Shown here: one piece after another, positions 17,298-26,897 of the stretch | Layout of the letters: each line of letters begins with the position of its first letter | Position numbering within the stretch: position 1 is the first letter of the stretch | Assembly (NCBI GenBank): GCA_963834445.1 | Contig: CAWIBU010000002.1 | Span: 434,001-498,000 of the forward strand | Origin: PALSA-350 sp963834445 | GTDB lineage: Bacteria > Acidobacteriota > Terriglobia > Terriglobales > Acidobacteriaceae | Length of the DNA stretch: 64,000 nucleotides | Reading direction: 5' to 3' | Translations under genes and position numbers: made by a program | Notes under the pieces: generated by a model | What the model saw: only the letters and a program-made list of their open reading frames with translations | The model's database searches: none | What the model was told of the DNA's origin: nothing

Positions 17298-18521
17298 ATG
17301 AAGCACGCCCTCGCCGGATTCCTGCTAGCCTGCCACCTGACCGTCCTGGGCGCCCAGATTCATCCGGTCGCGGCCAACGGCCCGTACCCTTCTGCCGCAC
17401 CCGAAACACCGGCCGTTTTCGCGGGAAATTATCTTTATGTCGGTGGTAAGGGAGGCGCGAACGCCGACGGTACCATGCCCGCAACCTTCGACGCACAGGC
17501 GGATCGAGCGTTTCAGAATCTGAAGGCCGCCGTCGAAAACGCCGGCCTCACCATGCAGCACGTCGTGTATACCCAAGTGTATCTCGATGATATGCGAAAC
17601 TTCGCCAGCATGAATCGAGCCTATGCGCGCTACTTTCCAACCGCGCCGCCGGCCCGCGCTTGTCTGGGCGTCGCTGCCTTGCCCGGCACGCATATCGTAA
17701 TCAACGCGGTGGCAATTCGCGACCTTAGCCAGAAGAAGGTTGTCACCGTGCCCGGCTACCAGCTGGACGAGCCAATCTCTGCCGGCGTTCTGACGCGGGA
17801 CCGGTTATTCATTTCCGCCATGCGAGGCCGCAGCCTGGCAACCGGTGAGGTGCCGTCAGATGCCGCGACCGAAGTCGATCTGGCGCTTGACGGCATGAAG
17901 GCCGTGCTGAACGCCGCCGGACTCGATATGCGCCACATGGTGTTCGTCAATCCTTACCTCACAAAAGCCATCCCCGCGCGCACCATGAACCAGCGATATG
18001 CCACGCGCTTCGAGTTCGGCAACACCCCGGCGCGGGCCACCATCGAGGTGACCAGTCTGCCCGGCGGAGCGCAAATTGAATACACCGGCGTGGCCGTCGT
18101 CAACCTGGCAGACCGGCAGGTGATCCGGCCGAAGAACATGCCGCCCAGCCCGACCGCGAGCCCTTGTGTATTCGCGGGAGATACACTTTATTGCTCCGCC
18201 AAAAGCGGTTTTATTCCCGGCCCCAACCAGGGAATCTTCGTGGCCGAAGTGACTCAACAGTTGCGCCAGACCATGCGGAACCTGCTCGACAATCTGGAGG
18301 AGGCGGGGCTCGATTTCAATGCCGTGGTCAGTACCGAGGTCTATCTCGACAACCTGGCCGATCTGCCGGCGTTGAATCAGCTCTACGCGACCTATTTCAA
18401 GGCAGCGCCGCCGGCGCGCACGACCGTGCAGCAAGTGTCCCCCGTAAGCAGAGAACCAAACCAGCAGGGCCAGTATCCGACGCTTGAGCAGATCTCTTTA
18501 ATCGCGGTACGCAAGCAGTAA
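17298..18521 (+). CDS. Secreted protein with three tandem RidA (YjgF/YER057c) domains
   Basis: 407 residues, about three times the size of a normal RidA, with an N-terminal signal peptide (AGFLLACHLTVLGAQ). Each repeat ends with the RidA signature PAR: R120 (PPARACLGVAALPG), R246 (TPARATIEVTSLPGG) and R374 (PPARTTVQQVSP). VYLDDMRNFASMN and VYLDNLADLPALN are matched elements in repeats 1 and 3. RidA proteins hydrolyse reactive enamine/imine intermediates from PLP enzymes. The glutamate that follows the active arginine in canonical RidA seems kept in repeat 2 (QIEYTG) but replaced in repeats 1 and 3. It lies 36 nt after the PLP lyase, so the two are likely one operon. Export of both partners is inferred. 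Confidence 0.87.
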   Translation: MKHALAGFLLACHLTVLGAQIHPVAANGPYPSAAPETPAVFAGNYLYVGGKGGANADGTMPATFDAQADRAFQNLKAAVENAGLTMQHVVYTQVYLDDMRNFASMNRAYARYFPTAPPARACLGVAALPGTHIVINAVAIRDLSQKKVVTVPGYQLDEPISAGVLTRDRLFISAMRGRSLATGEVPSDAATEVDLALDGMKAVLNAAGLDMRHMVFVNPYLTKAIPARTMNQRYATRFEFGNTPARATIEVTSLPGGAQIEYTGVAVVNLADRQVIRPKNMPPSPTASPCVFAGDTLYCSAKSGFIPGPNQGIFVAEVTQQLRQTMRNLLDNLEEAGLDFNAVVSTEVYLDNLADLPALNQLYATYFKAAPPARTTVQQVSPVSREPNQQGQYPTLEQISLIAVRKQ

Positions 18522-18617
18522 ACGCTCCACGGATCTTATTCGTTTCGTCTCCGGGCCGGTTGCTTTCGACCGCGGCTCTTCGCGCTTGTGTATCTCCGCA
18601 ACGAGCCTGCGCGTAAC

Positions 18618-18691
18618 TTTTCGTTTTTCCCGGGAAATGCTGAATTTCCGAAACCTTTTCTCTTGACATGCCTATTAAAAGCAACTAAACA
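18618..18691 (+). promoter_or_regulatory. Promoter region of TonB receptor 2 with AgaR-like motif
   Basis: TTGACA (18663-18668) and TAAACA (18686-18691) with 17-nt spacing form a good sigma70-like promoter about 60 nt before the GTG start. TTTCGTTTTTCC at 18618-18629 matches the proposed DeoR-type core, and an inverted repeat GGAAAT/ATTTCC (18633-18648) lies between them. Confidence 0.5.
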
Positions 18692-18748
18692 CTAGCTTAC
18701 GTAATACATACGAACGTAATCGGAAACCTGAAGCAGGAGGCACCTACT

Positions 18749-21700
18749 GTGAGATCTTTTCCCGGGTTCCGAGTCGCTGCTCTCATTCTCAGTCTTTGTT
18801 ACTATTCCCAGCCCGTGAGCGCCCAGTCGAGCGAGCAGGGCCAAATCCGCGGTACCGTCTCCGATTCGTCGGGAGCCGTGATCCCCCAGGCGCGCGTCAC
18901 GTTGACCAGCATCGGCACCAACGTCTCGCAAAAGACAGTGGCTAACGATCACGGGCTCTATGTATTCACCGGTCTGCCCGCGTCCGACTACCGCATGCTG
19001 ATTGAGGCCCCCGGCTTCGGGCCCGTGGAGAAACCCGGAATCGTTCTTGTCGTCAATCAACAGACGACGTTGAACGTGACCATGGTGCCTGCCAGTGCCA
19101 ATGCCAGCGTCACCGTGCAGTCGGTGCCGGTGCTGCTTGACGCCGACAATGCCACCCTGGGAACCGACATTGGCGAGAAGTATCTGACCCAGATACCGCT
19201 GGAAAACCGCGATCCCTTCGGGCTAGCCTTCCTTGCCGCCGGCGTCACCGAGACCGCTGGATCCGGTGTCAACGACTCCTATCCCGCGGGAACCAATTTC
19301 GTCTCCAACGGGCAACGAAATGCCACTGCCGAGATTCGCCTCGACGGCACCCTCACCACCGCGCCAGAGCAGGGCGAGGGCGGCACCTCAAATATCTATT
19401 ACCAAGCCACGGTCGAGGCTCTGCAGGAAGTCAAGGTGCAGAACAACAGCTTCTCCGCGGAGTATGGCAACAACGGTGGCACCGTCATTGACGAAGTCAT
19501 GAAGTCGGGCACCAACTCTCTGCATGGCAGCGCGTATGAGTTCAATCAGAACTCCATCTTCGATGCCCGCGATTATTTCAACAGCGGCCCCAAGCCGGGG
19601 CACTCACAGAATCAGTTTGGCGCCTCGATCGGCGGCCCCATCATCAAGAACAAAACTTTCTTCTTTGCCGATTTTGAGACCGTCATCTCCAGTAACCCGG
19701 TGAATATCGTGGCCACGGTTCCGACCGCCGCGCAGATCAACGGAGATTTCTCCCAGGCGATGACCTATGACCAGAACGGAAATCCGGTTCAGAATCAGAT
19801 CTTTGATCCCTTTCTGATCGATCCGGTCGCCTACGCCCGCCCAGCGTATGCCAACAACACGATTCCCACCGGCGAGATTGACCCGGTCGGTCAGGCAATC
19901 CTCAAGTTATACCCACAACCGAACACCGCCGGCGACGCCGTCTCGGGCGCGAACAACTTCAGAAAAGTCATTCTCTCCTCGGCAACCAGCGAGCAATTCG
20001 ATGTCAAAATCGACCAGCACTTCAGCGAAAAATCCACGCTATCCGGCCGCTACAGCATGGTGTTCGCTAACGGTTCCACGCCTACGGTCTTTGGCGACGG
20101 CGAGTTCAACGATGGTCTCGCCTACACCGAGCGGGTCTTCAACGACGGAGTCATTTATTCCTACACGCCGACTGCGAATACGCTGTGGACGGTCACTGCC
20201 GGGTTAGATCGCGTCAAGCAGCCTAGCCATACGAATTATCCAAGCCCCACCTCGGTTGGCTTTCCCAGCTACCTGGAGCAGAACGGCGTTGTGCGTATGC
20301 CCTCCATCATCATGCCCGAAGCGCCCTGGACATCGATCTACGATCAATGTTGTGTGGATACGCATTTCGCCCACACGTTGGGAAACTACTCTTCATCTTT
20401 TTCCTGGACCAAGGGACGGCAAACCCTCAAGTTCGGTGGCGAACAGCGACTGTTCTACAACAACTTCTTCCAACCGAGCTATCCCAACGGATACTTCAGC
20501 TTCGATCAGGATGTCACTTCGCAGGTGCCGTTTGATACCAACAATGGTATCGAGGGCAACTCCTTTGCCGGCCTGCTGCTGGGCTACGGCGATTCGGGAA
20601 GCATCAGCGTCACCCAATCCGTGGCCGACAAGTCGAAAGAGACCGGCTTCTACGTGCAGGATGACTGGCGCGTCAATCCGAAATTAACGCTCAATCTTGG
20701 GCTTCGCTACGAGTGGAGCAGCCCGTACACCGAGCGTCACAACAATTCACAGTTCAGCGACTTTAGTGGCTTAAGTGGCATCGCCGTTCCCGGTATCAGC
20801 GGCAATCTACCCGGCACCACCATCTTTGCCAGCAGCCACCAGCGCAGCGTGCCCACCGACCGGAATAACGTTGCCCCGCGTCTCGGCTTCGCCTACCTTG
20901 CCAATGACAAGCTCGTGATCCGTGGAGGCGCCGGCGTCTACTACGGCATGAGTGTCGCTACCAACTATCAATATCCGGGCACCGCGTTTACCGCAAGCCC
21001 TGCCGTCTTCTTCAGCAAAGACGGGTATCTCACCCGCTACGCCACGCTTGAGAATCCTTTCCCCACGGGCATCCAGCAACCGCAAGGCACTAAGTATGGC
21101 GCGCTCGCGGAATGGGGCCTGTCGAACGGAAACAATCTCGATACTGGTACTGCCAGGAATGCTGAGATCTACCAGTGGAATTTGGGCGTTCAGCAAGCCT
21201 TCCCGGGCAATGTTGTCGTGAGCATTAACTACTCCGCGAATCACAGCACCCACCTTCCCTGGGGCGGCTATTCCAGCACCAGCAATCGCAACTTCGTTCC
21301 TTCCGCCGTCCGCCAGCAATATAGCAGTCAGGACCTGGCCAATCTGGTGAACAATCCCTTCCAACCCCTGTTCAGCGGGCCCGGAGCCATCTTCAACGAG
21401 CCGGAGTCGCGTTACGGCGATGCCCAACTGCCGCTGCTGAACCTGCTGCGCCCGTACCCTCAATTCGACGGATCCTTTCAGGGAATGCCACGGCTCATCG
21501 CGCAATCCTGGTACAACGCACTGCAGGTTGTCTTCCAAAAGCGTGCCGGCAAATACATTAACCTTGAAGGGAACTACACCTGGTCGAAGAACACTGACAA
21601 TTCATCGACAGGATTCAATGCGTTTGTCGGTACCTTGAACAACGGCAATCCGCAAGAGCTGGATAACCTCAAAGCCGAATGGTCGGTCAGCGCCAACGAT

Positions 21701-22273
21701 GCCACCAACCGCTTTGTGCTGGCCGCCGTGCTGCAGCTGCCTATAGGCCGCGGAAGCTTGATTGGCGCCCACATGAACCGCGCCCTGGATACGATCGTGG
21801 GCGGCTGGCAACTGACCACGCTGACCAGCTTCCAGACCGGCCAGCCGCTCGACATTTTCATGAGTAACAACCGCATCGCCGACGGCAACCAGCGGCCCGA
21901 CATTATCTGTCCTGCCCATCAGTCGTTGACTAATGGCATCAGCATTCATGCCGCCGCGGAGTATGGCTTGCCTTACACCAACGCGAACTGCTTCGCCGAC
22001 CCGGGCGATCAGCAGGCCGGCAACGCGCCTCGTTATTTATCCCAGCTGCGCAGCGACGGCATCCACAATTTCGATGTGAGTCTCGAACGAATCTATAAGT
22101 TTGGCGATCGCGCCCATCTCGAGCTGCACGGTGAGTGCCTGAACTGCACCAACACCGAACGCTTTGGGCTGCCGGATAATGGCGTCGGCGATTCGACCTT
22201 CGGCATCATCTCCAGTACCGCCGGCGGAGCGCTCCCCAGAAACATGCAGCTAGGCGCAAGGTTCGAATTCTAA
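18749..22273 (+). CDS. Oar-type TonB-dependent receptor with carboxypeptidase regulatory-like domain (receptor 2)
   Basis: Outer-membrane receptor of 1,174 residues. A signal peptide ends near PVSAQSS. A carboxypeptidase-regulatory domain follows (GQIRGTVSDSSGAVIPQARV), then a plug with IRLDGTLTTAPEQGEGG and GGTVIDEVMKSGTNSLHGSA, then the barrel, which ends in GARFEF with terminal Phe. The GTG at 18749 has AGGAGG nine nt upstream, an unusually strong site. The gene is separated from the triple-RidA gene by a promoter of its own and is followed by a secreted TIM-barrel gene on the same strand. The ligand is unknown; linkage suggests an amino-sugar-containing glycan. Confidence 0.92.
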   Translation: MRSFPGFRVAALILSLCYYSQPVSAQSSEQGQIRGTVSDSSGAVIPQARVTLTSIGTNVSQKTVANDHGLYVFTGLPASDYRMLIEAPGFGPVEKPGIVLVVNQQTTLNVTMVPASANASVTVQSVPVLLDADNATLGTDIGEKYLTQIPLENRDPFGLAFLAAGVTETAGSGVNDSYPAGTNFVSNGQRNATAEIRLDGTLTTAPEQGEGGTSNIYYQATVEALQEVKVQNNSFSAEYGNNGGTVIDEVMKSGTNSLHGSAYEFNQNSIFDARDYFNSGPKPGHSQNQFGASIGGPIIKNKTFFFADFETVISSNPVNIVATVPTAAQINGDFSQAMTYDQNGNPVQNQIFDPFLIDPVAYARPAYANNTIPTGEIDPVGQAILKLYPQPNTAGDAVSGANNFRKVILSSATSEQFDVKIDQHFSEKSTLSGRYSMVFANGSTPTVFGDGEFNDGLAYTERVFNDGVIYSYTPTANTLWTVTAGLDRVKQPSHTNYPSPTSVGFPSYLEQNGVVRMPSIIMPEAPWTSIYDQCCVDTHFAHTLGNYSSSFSWTKGRQTLKFGGEQRLFYNNFFQPSYPNGYFSFDQDVTSQVPFDTNNGIEGNSFAGLLLGYGDSGSISVTQSVADKSKETGFYVQDDWRVNPKLTLNLGLRYEWSSPYTERHNNSQFSDFSGLSGIAVPGISGNLPGTTIFASSHQRSVPTDRNNVAPRLGFAYLANDKLVIRGGAGVYYGMSVATNYQYPGTAFTASPAVFFSKDGYLTRYATLENPFPTGIQQPQGTKYGALAEWGLSNGNNLDTGTARNAEIYQWNLGVQQAFPGNVVVSINYSANHSTHLPWGGYSSTSNRNFVPSAVRQQYSSQDLANLVNNPFQPLFSGPGAIFNEPESRYGDAQLPLLNLLRPYPQFDGSFQGMPRLIAQSWYNALQVVFQKRAGKYINLEGNYTWSKNTDNSSTGFNAFVGTLNNGNPQELDNLKAEWSVSANDATNRFVLAAVLQLPIGRGSLIGAHMNRALDTIVGGWQLTTLTSFQTGQPLDIFMSNNRIADGNQRPDIICPAHQSLTNGISIHAAAEYGLPYTNANCFADPGDQQAGNAPRYLSQLRSDGIHNFDVSLERIYKFGDRAHLELHGECLNCTNTERFGLPDNGVGDSTFGIISSTAGGALPRNMQLGARFEF

Positions 22274-22517
22274 TGGAGTCTCCTTCTGAGAAGAAACAGC
22301 ACATCATGAGAGTGCGATTGCTACAGTTGGACGCACCACCAAGCTCCGGGTCCTGTGAATTGTAGCCGGACCAAAAACAACTGTGCGGTTAACAAATTCA
22401 GACTCGACATTTGTTTCTCCCACTCAAGCCAACAGCATGCTTGAATCGGCCGCCCCACAGTGCATTTAATCCTTACCGTACTCGGTGGCTCCGGCCATTC
22501 GAAAGGCATCGGTTCCC

Positions 22518-24428
22518 ATGGCTCACCGCGCGCGTAAGAAAGCGTTGCTCTGGTTAGTTCTTTGCGTCGCCTGTTTTTCGTCGACACCCAACTCGCTTCA
22601 AGCGCAGCAACCCGATCGCTCCTGGTTGTATAAAGTACGCATCGCTGCTTACGGCTTAACCCCGAAGAATGCGGAGCAGATTGTGCAGCAGGCGCAAGCC
22701 AGCGGCGTTTACGGCATCGAGGTGGACAACGACATCCCCGGCCGGTACGAGAGCTTTTGGAATCCCAGCGAAAAGCTCGAGGCCATTCGCCTGGTCGCGG
22801 CCGCCGCCCATCGTGTCCACAACAAGGCCTACGTCTACATCGCAGGATTTGAATGCATCACCGCTCATGGGGACGGGCCCCACACCCTGGCCAAAGAGCA
22901 TCCGGAGTGGCTGCAACGCAAGCTATCCGGCCAGCCCGCTGTTTTCGATAACAAGGCTGCCTTCTGGATCTCCAAGGGAGAAGAAGATGTGTGGGTTAGT
23001 CCCTATGCGGCCGATTGGCGCAAGATCTACATGCAGCGCATCCGCCAGATTGCAGCCACCGGCATCGATGGCATTTACGTCGACATTCCTTACTGGATGA
23101 CCCACTTTACCGGCTGGGAAAATAGCTGGGCCAGCTTCGATGACTCAACCGTTGCCGCTTTCAAGGCGCAAACCGGCCTCGATGCGCGCAAGGATGTGAA
23201 GATCGGCGACTATGACGATCCCGGCTTTCGCAAGTGGATCGAGTTTCGCATTCAGACCATCACCGACTTTCTCGCGGAGATCCGTAAGAACGCCGTCGCT
23301 GTCAACCCCTCGATATCGCTCATCCCTGAGATTTATCCTGGCATCGAAGCGGAGGCGCCGCGCGTGGGCGCGGATGTGTACCAGCTCTATCCCGTGGTGG
23401 ATGCGATTGCGCACGAATACGAATTTGGCGAGAGCGAAGATCACACCGCTGCCTCGCGCACACCACTGGACTGGTTTCAATACCAGGTGGGCATTCGTAG
23501 CTTTCTCGCCTTTGCCGGTGACAAGCCGACGTGGATTCTCAACTACTCCTGGGACGGGGCGCCGCATGTGGCCCCGCGGGATGCCATGCTCAATCTCGCC
23601 ATGTCAGAGTTAATGGCGGGCGCAAATTTCTGGGATGCGAAAGGGCACGTCATGTCCGGCTCGAATGACATGCCGACGCGGGTTGAGATTTTCAAATGGA
23701 TTGCTGCCCATGAAGATATTTTCGGGGTACGCCGCGAGCCCGTTGGTGACGTCGGCGTCTACTTCTCCGACACAACCCGCAATTTCTATCCCAAAGATTT
23801 TGTCGCTTCGTATCGAGGCGTGCTGCTGCTTCTGTTGCGCAATCATATTCAATTCAGGATTGTCACTCCGCGCACCGTCAGCACCTTTGATGGACAGGCC
23901 CTCATTCTGCCCGACGTCCGCATTTTGAGCGACGGGGAATCAACCAACATCCATCGCTTTGCGCAGCAGGGAGGCCGGGTCATCACGACTGGCCACGCCG
24001 ATGCAAAAGTGAACGAGCTCAGCAACGCGGTTCGCTATCCGGATGCGCCCGAGCGTGCGTACTTGCAAGCGGTCGAGGCGGACTTCAACGGCCCCGACCC
24101 CCAATGGGCGACCGATTTCCTCGGATCTCTGCACCTGGCGAACCAGGTCGAAGTGACAGCATCCCGCAACGTCGTTGCTCACGTGGCGACGATCGGCACG
24201 CGTCGTTATGTCTTTCTTGCCAACTTCGATGGCCTCAAGGCTGGCGAGGTAGCGACGCCGCAGGTGCAACATGACGTTCAGATCACGTTGCCGGCCTCCG
24301 CGGGTGCGCAACTCCACATCCTCCCTTTCATGGGAGTTGAGTCAGTGATTTCCGGCAAGCAGCAGGCCAGCCGGATGCACTTCACCCTTCCGTCTGTCGA
24401 GCGAGGCGCGGTTGCGTGGGTCAACTAA
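22518..24428 (+). CDS. Secreted TIM-barrel protein, putative GH42/GHL-like glycosidase
   Basis: About 636 residues with a signal peptide (KKALLWLVLCVACFSS) and mature sequence after LQAQQ. The N-terminal half reads as a family-10/GHL-like TIM barrel: GVYGIEVDNDIPGRYESFW, NKAYVYIAGFE, GIDGIYVDIPYW, SLIPEIYPGIEAEAPR, then an IAHEYEF segment. The C-terminal half resembles a beta-galactosidase trimerisation/GATase-like fold (LILPDVRILSDGES, FAQQGGRVITTGHADA) and a final beta-sandwich. Exact family and catalytic acids are unknown; EIYPGIE and HEYEF are candidate sites. It lacks the TCxCxxCE motif of the other two proteins. Start: ATG at 22518 with a weak ribosome site. It is convergent with the PQQ dehydrogenase gene 20 nt away. 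Confidence 0.65.
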   Translation: MAHRARKKALLWLVLCVACFSSTPNSLQAQQPDRSWLYKVRIAAYGLTPKNAEQIVQQAQASGVYGIEVDNDIPGRYESFWNPSEKLEAIRLVAAAAHRVHNKAYVYIAGFECITAHGDGPHTLAKEHPEWLQRKLSGQPAVFDNKAAFWISKGEEDVWVSPYAADWRKIYMQRIRQIAATGIDGIYVDIPYWMTHFTGWENSWASFDDSTVAAFKAQTGLDARKDVKIGDYDDPGFRKWIEFRIQTITDFLAEIRKNAVAVNPSISLIPEIYPGIEAEAPRVGADVYQLYPVVDAIAHEYEFGESEDHTAASRTPLDWFQYQVGIRSFLAFAGDKPTWILNYSWDGAPHVAPRDAMLNLAMSELMAGANFWDAKGHVMSGSNDMPTRVEIFKWIAAHEDIFGVRREPVGDVGVYFSDTTRNFYPKDFVASYRGVLLLLLRNHIQFRIVTPRTVSTFDGQALILPDVRILSDGESTNIHRFAQQGGRVITTGHADAKVNELSNAVRYPDAPERAYLQAVEADFNGPDPQWATDFLGSLHLANQVEVTASRNVVAHVATIGTRRYVFLANFDGLKAGEVATPQVQHDVQITLPASAGAQLHILPFMGVESVISGKQQASRMHFTLPSVERGAVAWVN

Positions 24429-24447
24429 TCCGCTGAACAAGCTGGCG

Positions 24448-26052
24448 TTACTTTACGTCTACCTTCTCAGGTTCGAAGAGGGCAAAGCCAAATATGTCGG
24501 AGTCCGCGGCAATGGCAACGAATTGCTTGTCGTCCATCATGTAAGTTACCGGCTGCGCGTTGATCTTCTGCCCAGTGTTAAAGTGCCACACAGGTTTGCC
24601 GCTTTTCGGATCGAGCGCGACGAATTCTCCATTCACCTCTCCCGAAAACAGGACGCCACCGGCAGTGGAAAGCAAGCCGCCGCCAAGACCACCGGACCCG
24701 ATGCGTTCCTGCTTCCAGACTTCTCTGCCCGTCGTCAGGTCAAGCGCCCTGACATAAACCCGCCAGGTATCATCGCGGATAAACACATCGCCCCCGGCCA
24801 GGTACTGGAACCCACCCGGGCGAAACTTCTCAGTGTTTTTGGTGGCGATGCCACAGCCTTCGAGGGTCACAAAATAGAAAAGGCCTGTCTGCGGATCGTA
24901 CGTAGGCGACATCCAGTTGGTTGCGCCGATCGAGGAGGGACAAACTTTCGTTCCCGTCAGGCTCGGACCAATCCCCGGAACGCGAATCGGACGGCCCTGC
25001 GGCGTGAGGCCCGTAGCCCAGTTCAACATGTTCGCGAACTGATTGCCATGCAGAAACTTACCCGTCTCCCGATCCAAAACATAGTAGAAGCCATTGCGAT
25101 TAGCCTGTACCAGCAACTTGCGCGGCTTGCCATCCATGGATGCATCCACCAGAACCGGCAACTCGGCCCCATCCCAATCCATGACATCGTGGGGCGTGAA
25201 CTGGAAATACCATTTCAGTTTGCCGGTATCGAGATCGAGCGCGACCATGGAGTCGGAGTAAAGGTTATCGCCCGCGCGCACATCGCCGTTGTAATCGGGT
25301 GACGGATTTCCGATTCCCCAATAAACCAAATTGAGCTGGGGATCGTAGCTGCCCGTCAGCCAGGTGGCGCCGCCGCCATGCTTCCAGGAGTCATCAGCCC
25401 AGGTTTCGACGCCAGGTTCGCCGGCCTGCGGTATGGTATGGAACCGCCACTGTTGCTTGCCGGTCCGCGCGTCAAAAGCAACCAGGGAGCCGACCAGTCC
25501 CCGGTCCCCATAGGTATCCCCAACGATGACCTTTCCCCTGGCAATCAGCGGGGCTGCCGGTGAATGGTAGCCTTCGCTTGTCTCCGCGATCCTGCTTTGC
25601 CAAAGCACGGTTCCGTTGGCCGCGTTCAGCGCGATCAGCAATGCGTCCGTAGTCGTGAAGTACACCTTGTTTTCGAAGACGGCGGCGCCCCGGTTGGGGC
25701 CTTCGCGATCCGGCGCCTTCGACAGGATGTGCTGATATTGCCAGATCAGGCGTCCGCTGCGGCCGTCGAGGGCATAGATTTCGTTTGGCGCCGTCACATA
25801 CATCACGCCATTCACGATGATCGGCACACACTGCAGGCCGCCGCCCCCGGGCACGTGAAACACCCACTTGCTCACCAGCGATGGGACGTTGGCCGTTGTA
25901 ATTTGCTTCAGCGAGCTGTGGCGGGTTGTATCGTAGCTACCGTTATAGGTAAGCCAGTTCACTCCAGCCGGTTGCTGCAACTGTTTGTCCGTGACCTGGG
26001 CGAGCACCGTAGTCGTCACACTCAAGAGAAGAAGCAATATCGTTTTTGTCAC
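24448..26052 (-). CDS. PQQ-dependent dehydrogenase (quinoprotein alcohol/sugar dehydrogenase-like)
   Basis: Periplasmic eight-bladed quinoprotein of 534 residues with a signal peptide (MTKTILLLLLSVTTTVLA). Tryptophan-docking repeats of the type LDGRSGRLIWQYQ, LNAANGTVLWQS, FDARTGKQQWRF, LDLDTGKLKWYF and LDPKSGKPVWHF are clear. TPHDVMDWDGAELP supplies the catalytic Asp region. There is no C-terminal CxxCH heme domain, so electrons probably pass to the diheme cytochrome encoded directly upstream. The two genes overlap by ATGA (start 26052, upstream stop 26049). The substrate is unknown; the neighbouring mutarotase/lactonase fusion suggests an aldose. It is the last gene of a three-gene operon. 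Confidence 0.88.
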   Translation of the reverse strand: MTKTILLLLLSVTTTVLAQVTDKQLQQPAGVNWLTYNGSYDTTRHSSLKQITTANVPSLVSKWVFHVPGGGGLQCVPIIVNGVMYVTAPNEIYALDGRSGRLIWQYQHILSKAPDREGPNRGAAVFENKVYFTTTDALLIALNAANGTVLWQSRIAETSEGYHSPAAPLIARGKVIVGDTYGDRGLVGSLVAFDARTGKQQWRFHTIPQAGEPGVETWADDSWKHGGGATWLTGSYDPQLNLVYWGIGNPSPDYNGDVRAGDNLYSDSMVALDLDTGKLKWYFQFTPHDVMDWDGAELPVLVDASMDGKPRKLLVQANRNGFYYVLDRETGKFLHGNQFANMLNWATGLTPQGRPIRVPGIGPSLTGTKVCPSSIGATNWMSPTYDPQTGLFYFVTLEGCGIATKNTEKFRPGGFQYLAGGDVFIRDDTWRVYVRALDLTTGREVWKQERIGSGGLGGGLLSTAGGVLFSGEVNGEFVALDPKSGKPVWHFNTGQKINAQPVTYMMDDKQFVAIAADSDIFGFALFEPEKVDVK

Positions 26053-26870
26053 CGTCCGGCCTCACCCTCTCCCTGGGTTTGCTTGTGCAACGTAGCGACC
26101 ACCTGCCTGGCCAGCATCGCCACCAGGTCCTGATATTCCTCGGCGGTCAGAACCTGGTCATAGTTGTGCGGCATGAGCGATGTTTTTTGAGCATCGATGG
26201 TGCGTAACTCATTGGTGTCGTATAGGTGAAGCTGGTCGTGGTAGTCGAGGATCTGGATCGAGAACGCGTCCTCGTTTTTAGCGATCCCTTCGACAGTCTC
26301 ACCTTTCTTGGTTACGACCTTCACCGGACGAAAGCCCGGCGTGATCGGCTGCGGCTGGGTCAACGACTGTTGCAGATGCCTCAACGTAATCTGCGCACCA
26401 ATGTTAGACAGATCTGGACCGATGGTCCCCCCTCGTCCGTTCATGGCGTGGCACTTCAGGCAACCGCCCTTGCCGGCAAAGACAGCCTCGCCAAGCGCCG
26501 CATTCCCGGGCACAACGGTTTCTGAAGCTGAGCCGCGCATCGCGCGGATCCAGGCAACAATGCGCCAGACGTCATCATCCGGAAGGCTGAAGGGAGGCAT
26601 CGCCGTGCCCGCAATCCCCGTCTTGATGGTGTTGAAGATGGAGATGGAGCTTAGCCGGAAGAAGCGGCGGTCGCCCACCAGCGCAGGCGCCCGTTCTCCT
26701 TCTCCACCATCCACGCCATGGCATCCCGTGCAGGTACGGTTGTAAAGCGTATGGCCGGCGGCGATCACCTGCGGCCCGTTGCCCAGCGGATTTTCCGGGT
26801 GGACGCTCTGGGCCGGAATCGCGGAGATGGCCCAACCCATCACCAATAAAACGCAGACTGCTCGAATCAT
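26049..26870 (-). CDS. Periplasmic diheme c-type cytochrome
   Basis: About 273 residues with a signal peptide (MIRAVCVLLVMGWAIS). Two heme motifs are seen: CTGCH (about 47-51) in a standard class I cytochrome fold with a likely Met ligand (TAMPPFSLP), and CLKCH (about 137-141) followed by NGRGGTIGPDLSNIG, which matches the heme-binding domain type common in Acidobacteria and Planctomycetes. The following region contains a VKVVTKKGETVEGI beta-rich extension and a terminal TAEEYQDLVAML helix. Its role is probably to accept electrons from the PQQ dehydrogenase. ATG at 26870 has AGG five nt upstream; a GTG at 26876 is the alternative. The ATGA overlap with the dehydrogenase indicates coupled translation. 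Confidence 0.88.
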   Translation of the reverse strand: MIRAVCVLLVMGWAISAIPAQSVHPENPLGNGPQVIAAGHTLYNRTCTGCHGVDGGEGERAPALVGDRRFFRLSSISIFNTIKTGIAGTAMPPFSLPDDDVWRIVAWIRAMRGSASETVVPGNAALGEAVFAGKGGCLKCHAMNGRGGTIGPDLSNIGAQITLRHLQQSLTQPQPITPGFRPVKVVTKKGETVEGIAKNEDAFSIQILDYHDQLHLYDTNELRTIDAQKTSLMPHNYDQVLTAEEYQDLVAMLARQVVATLHKQTQGEGEAGR

Positions 26871-26897
26871 AATCACCTGGTGCCTTGAATAAGACGG

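Noticed and set aside
22321..22587. 88-codon minus-strand frame ending AWWCVQL
   Set aside because: No ribosome site; it overlaps the start region of the secreted barrel gene and looks like repeat-derived sequence.
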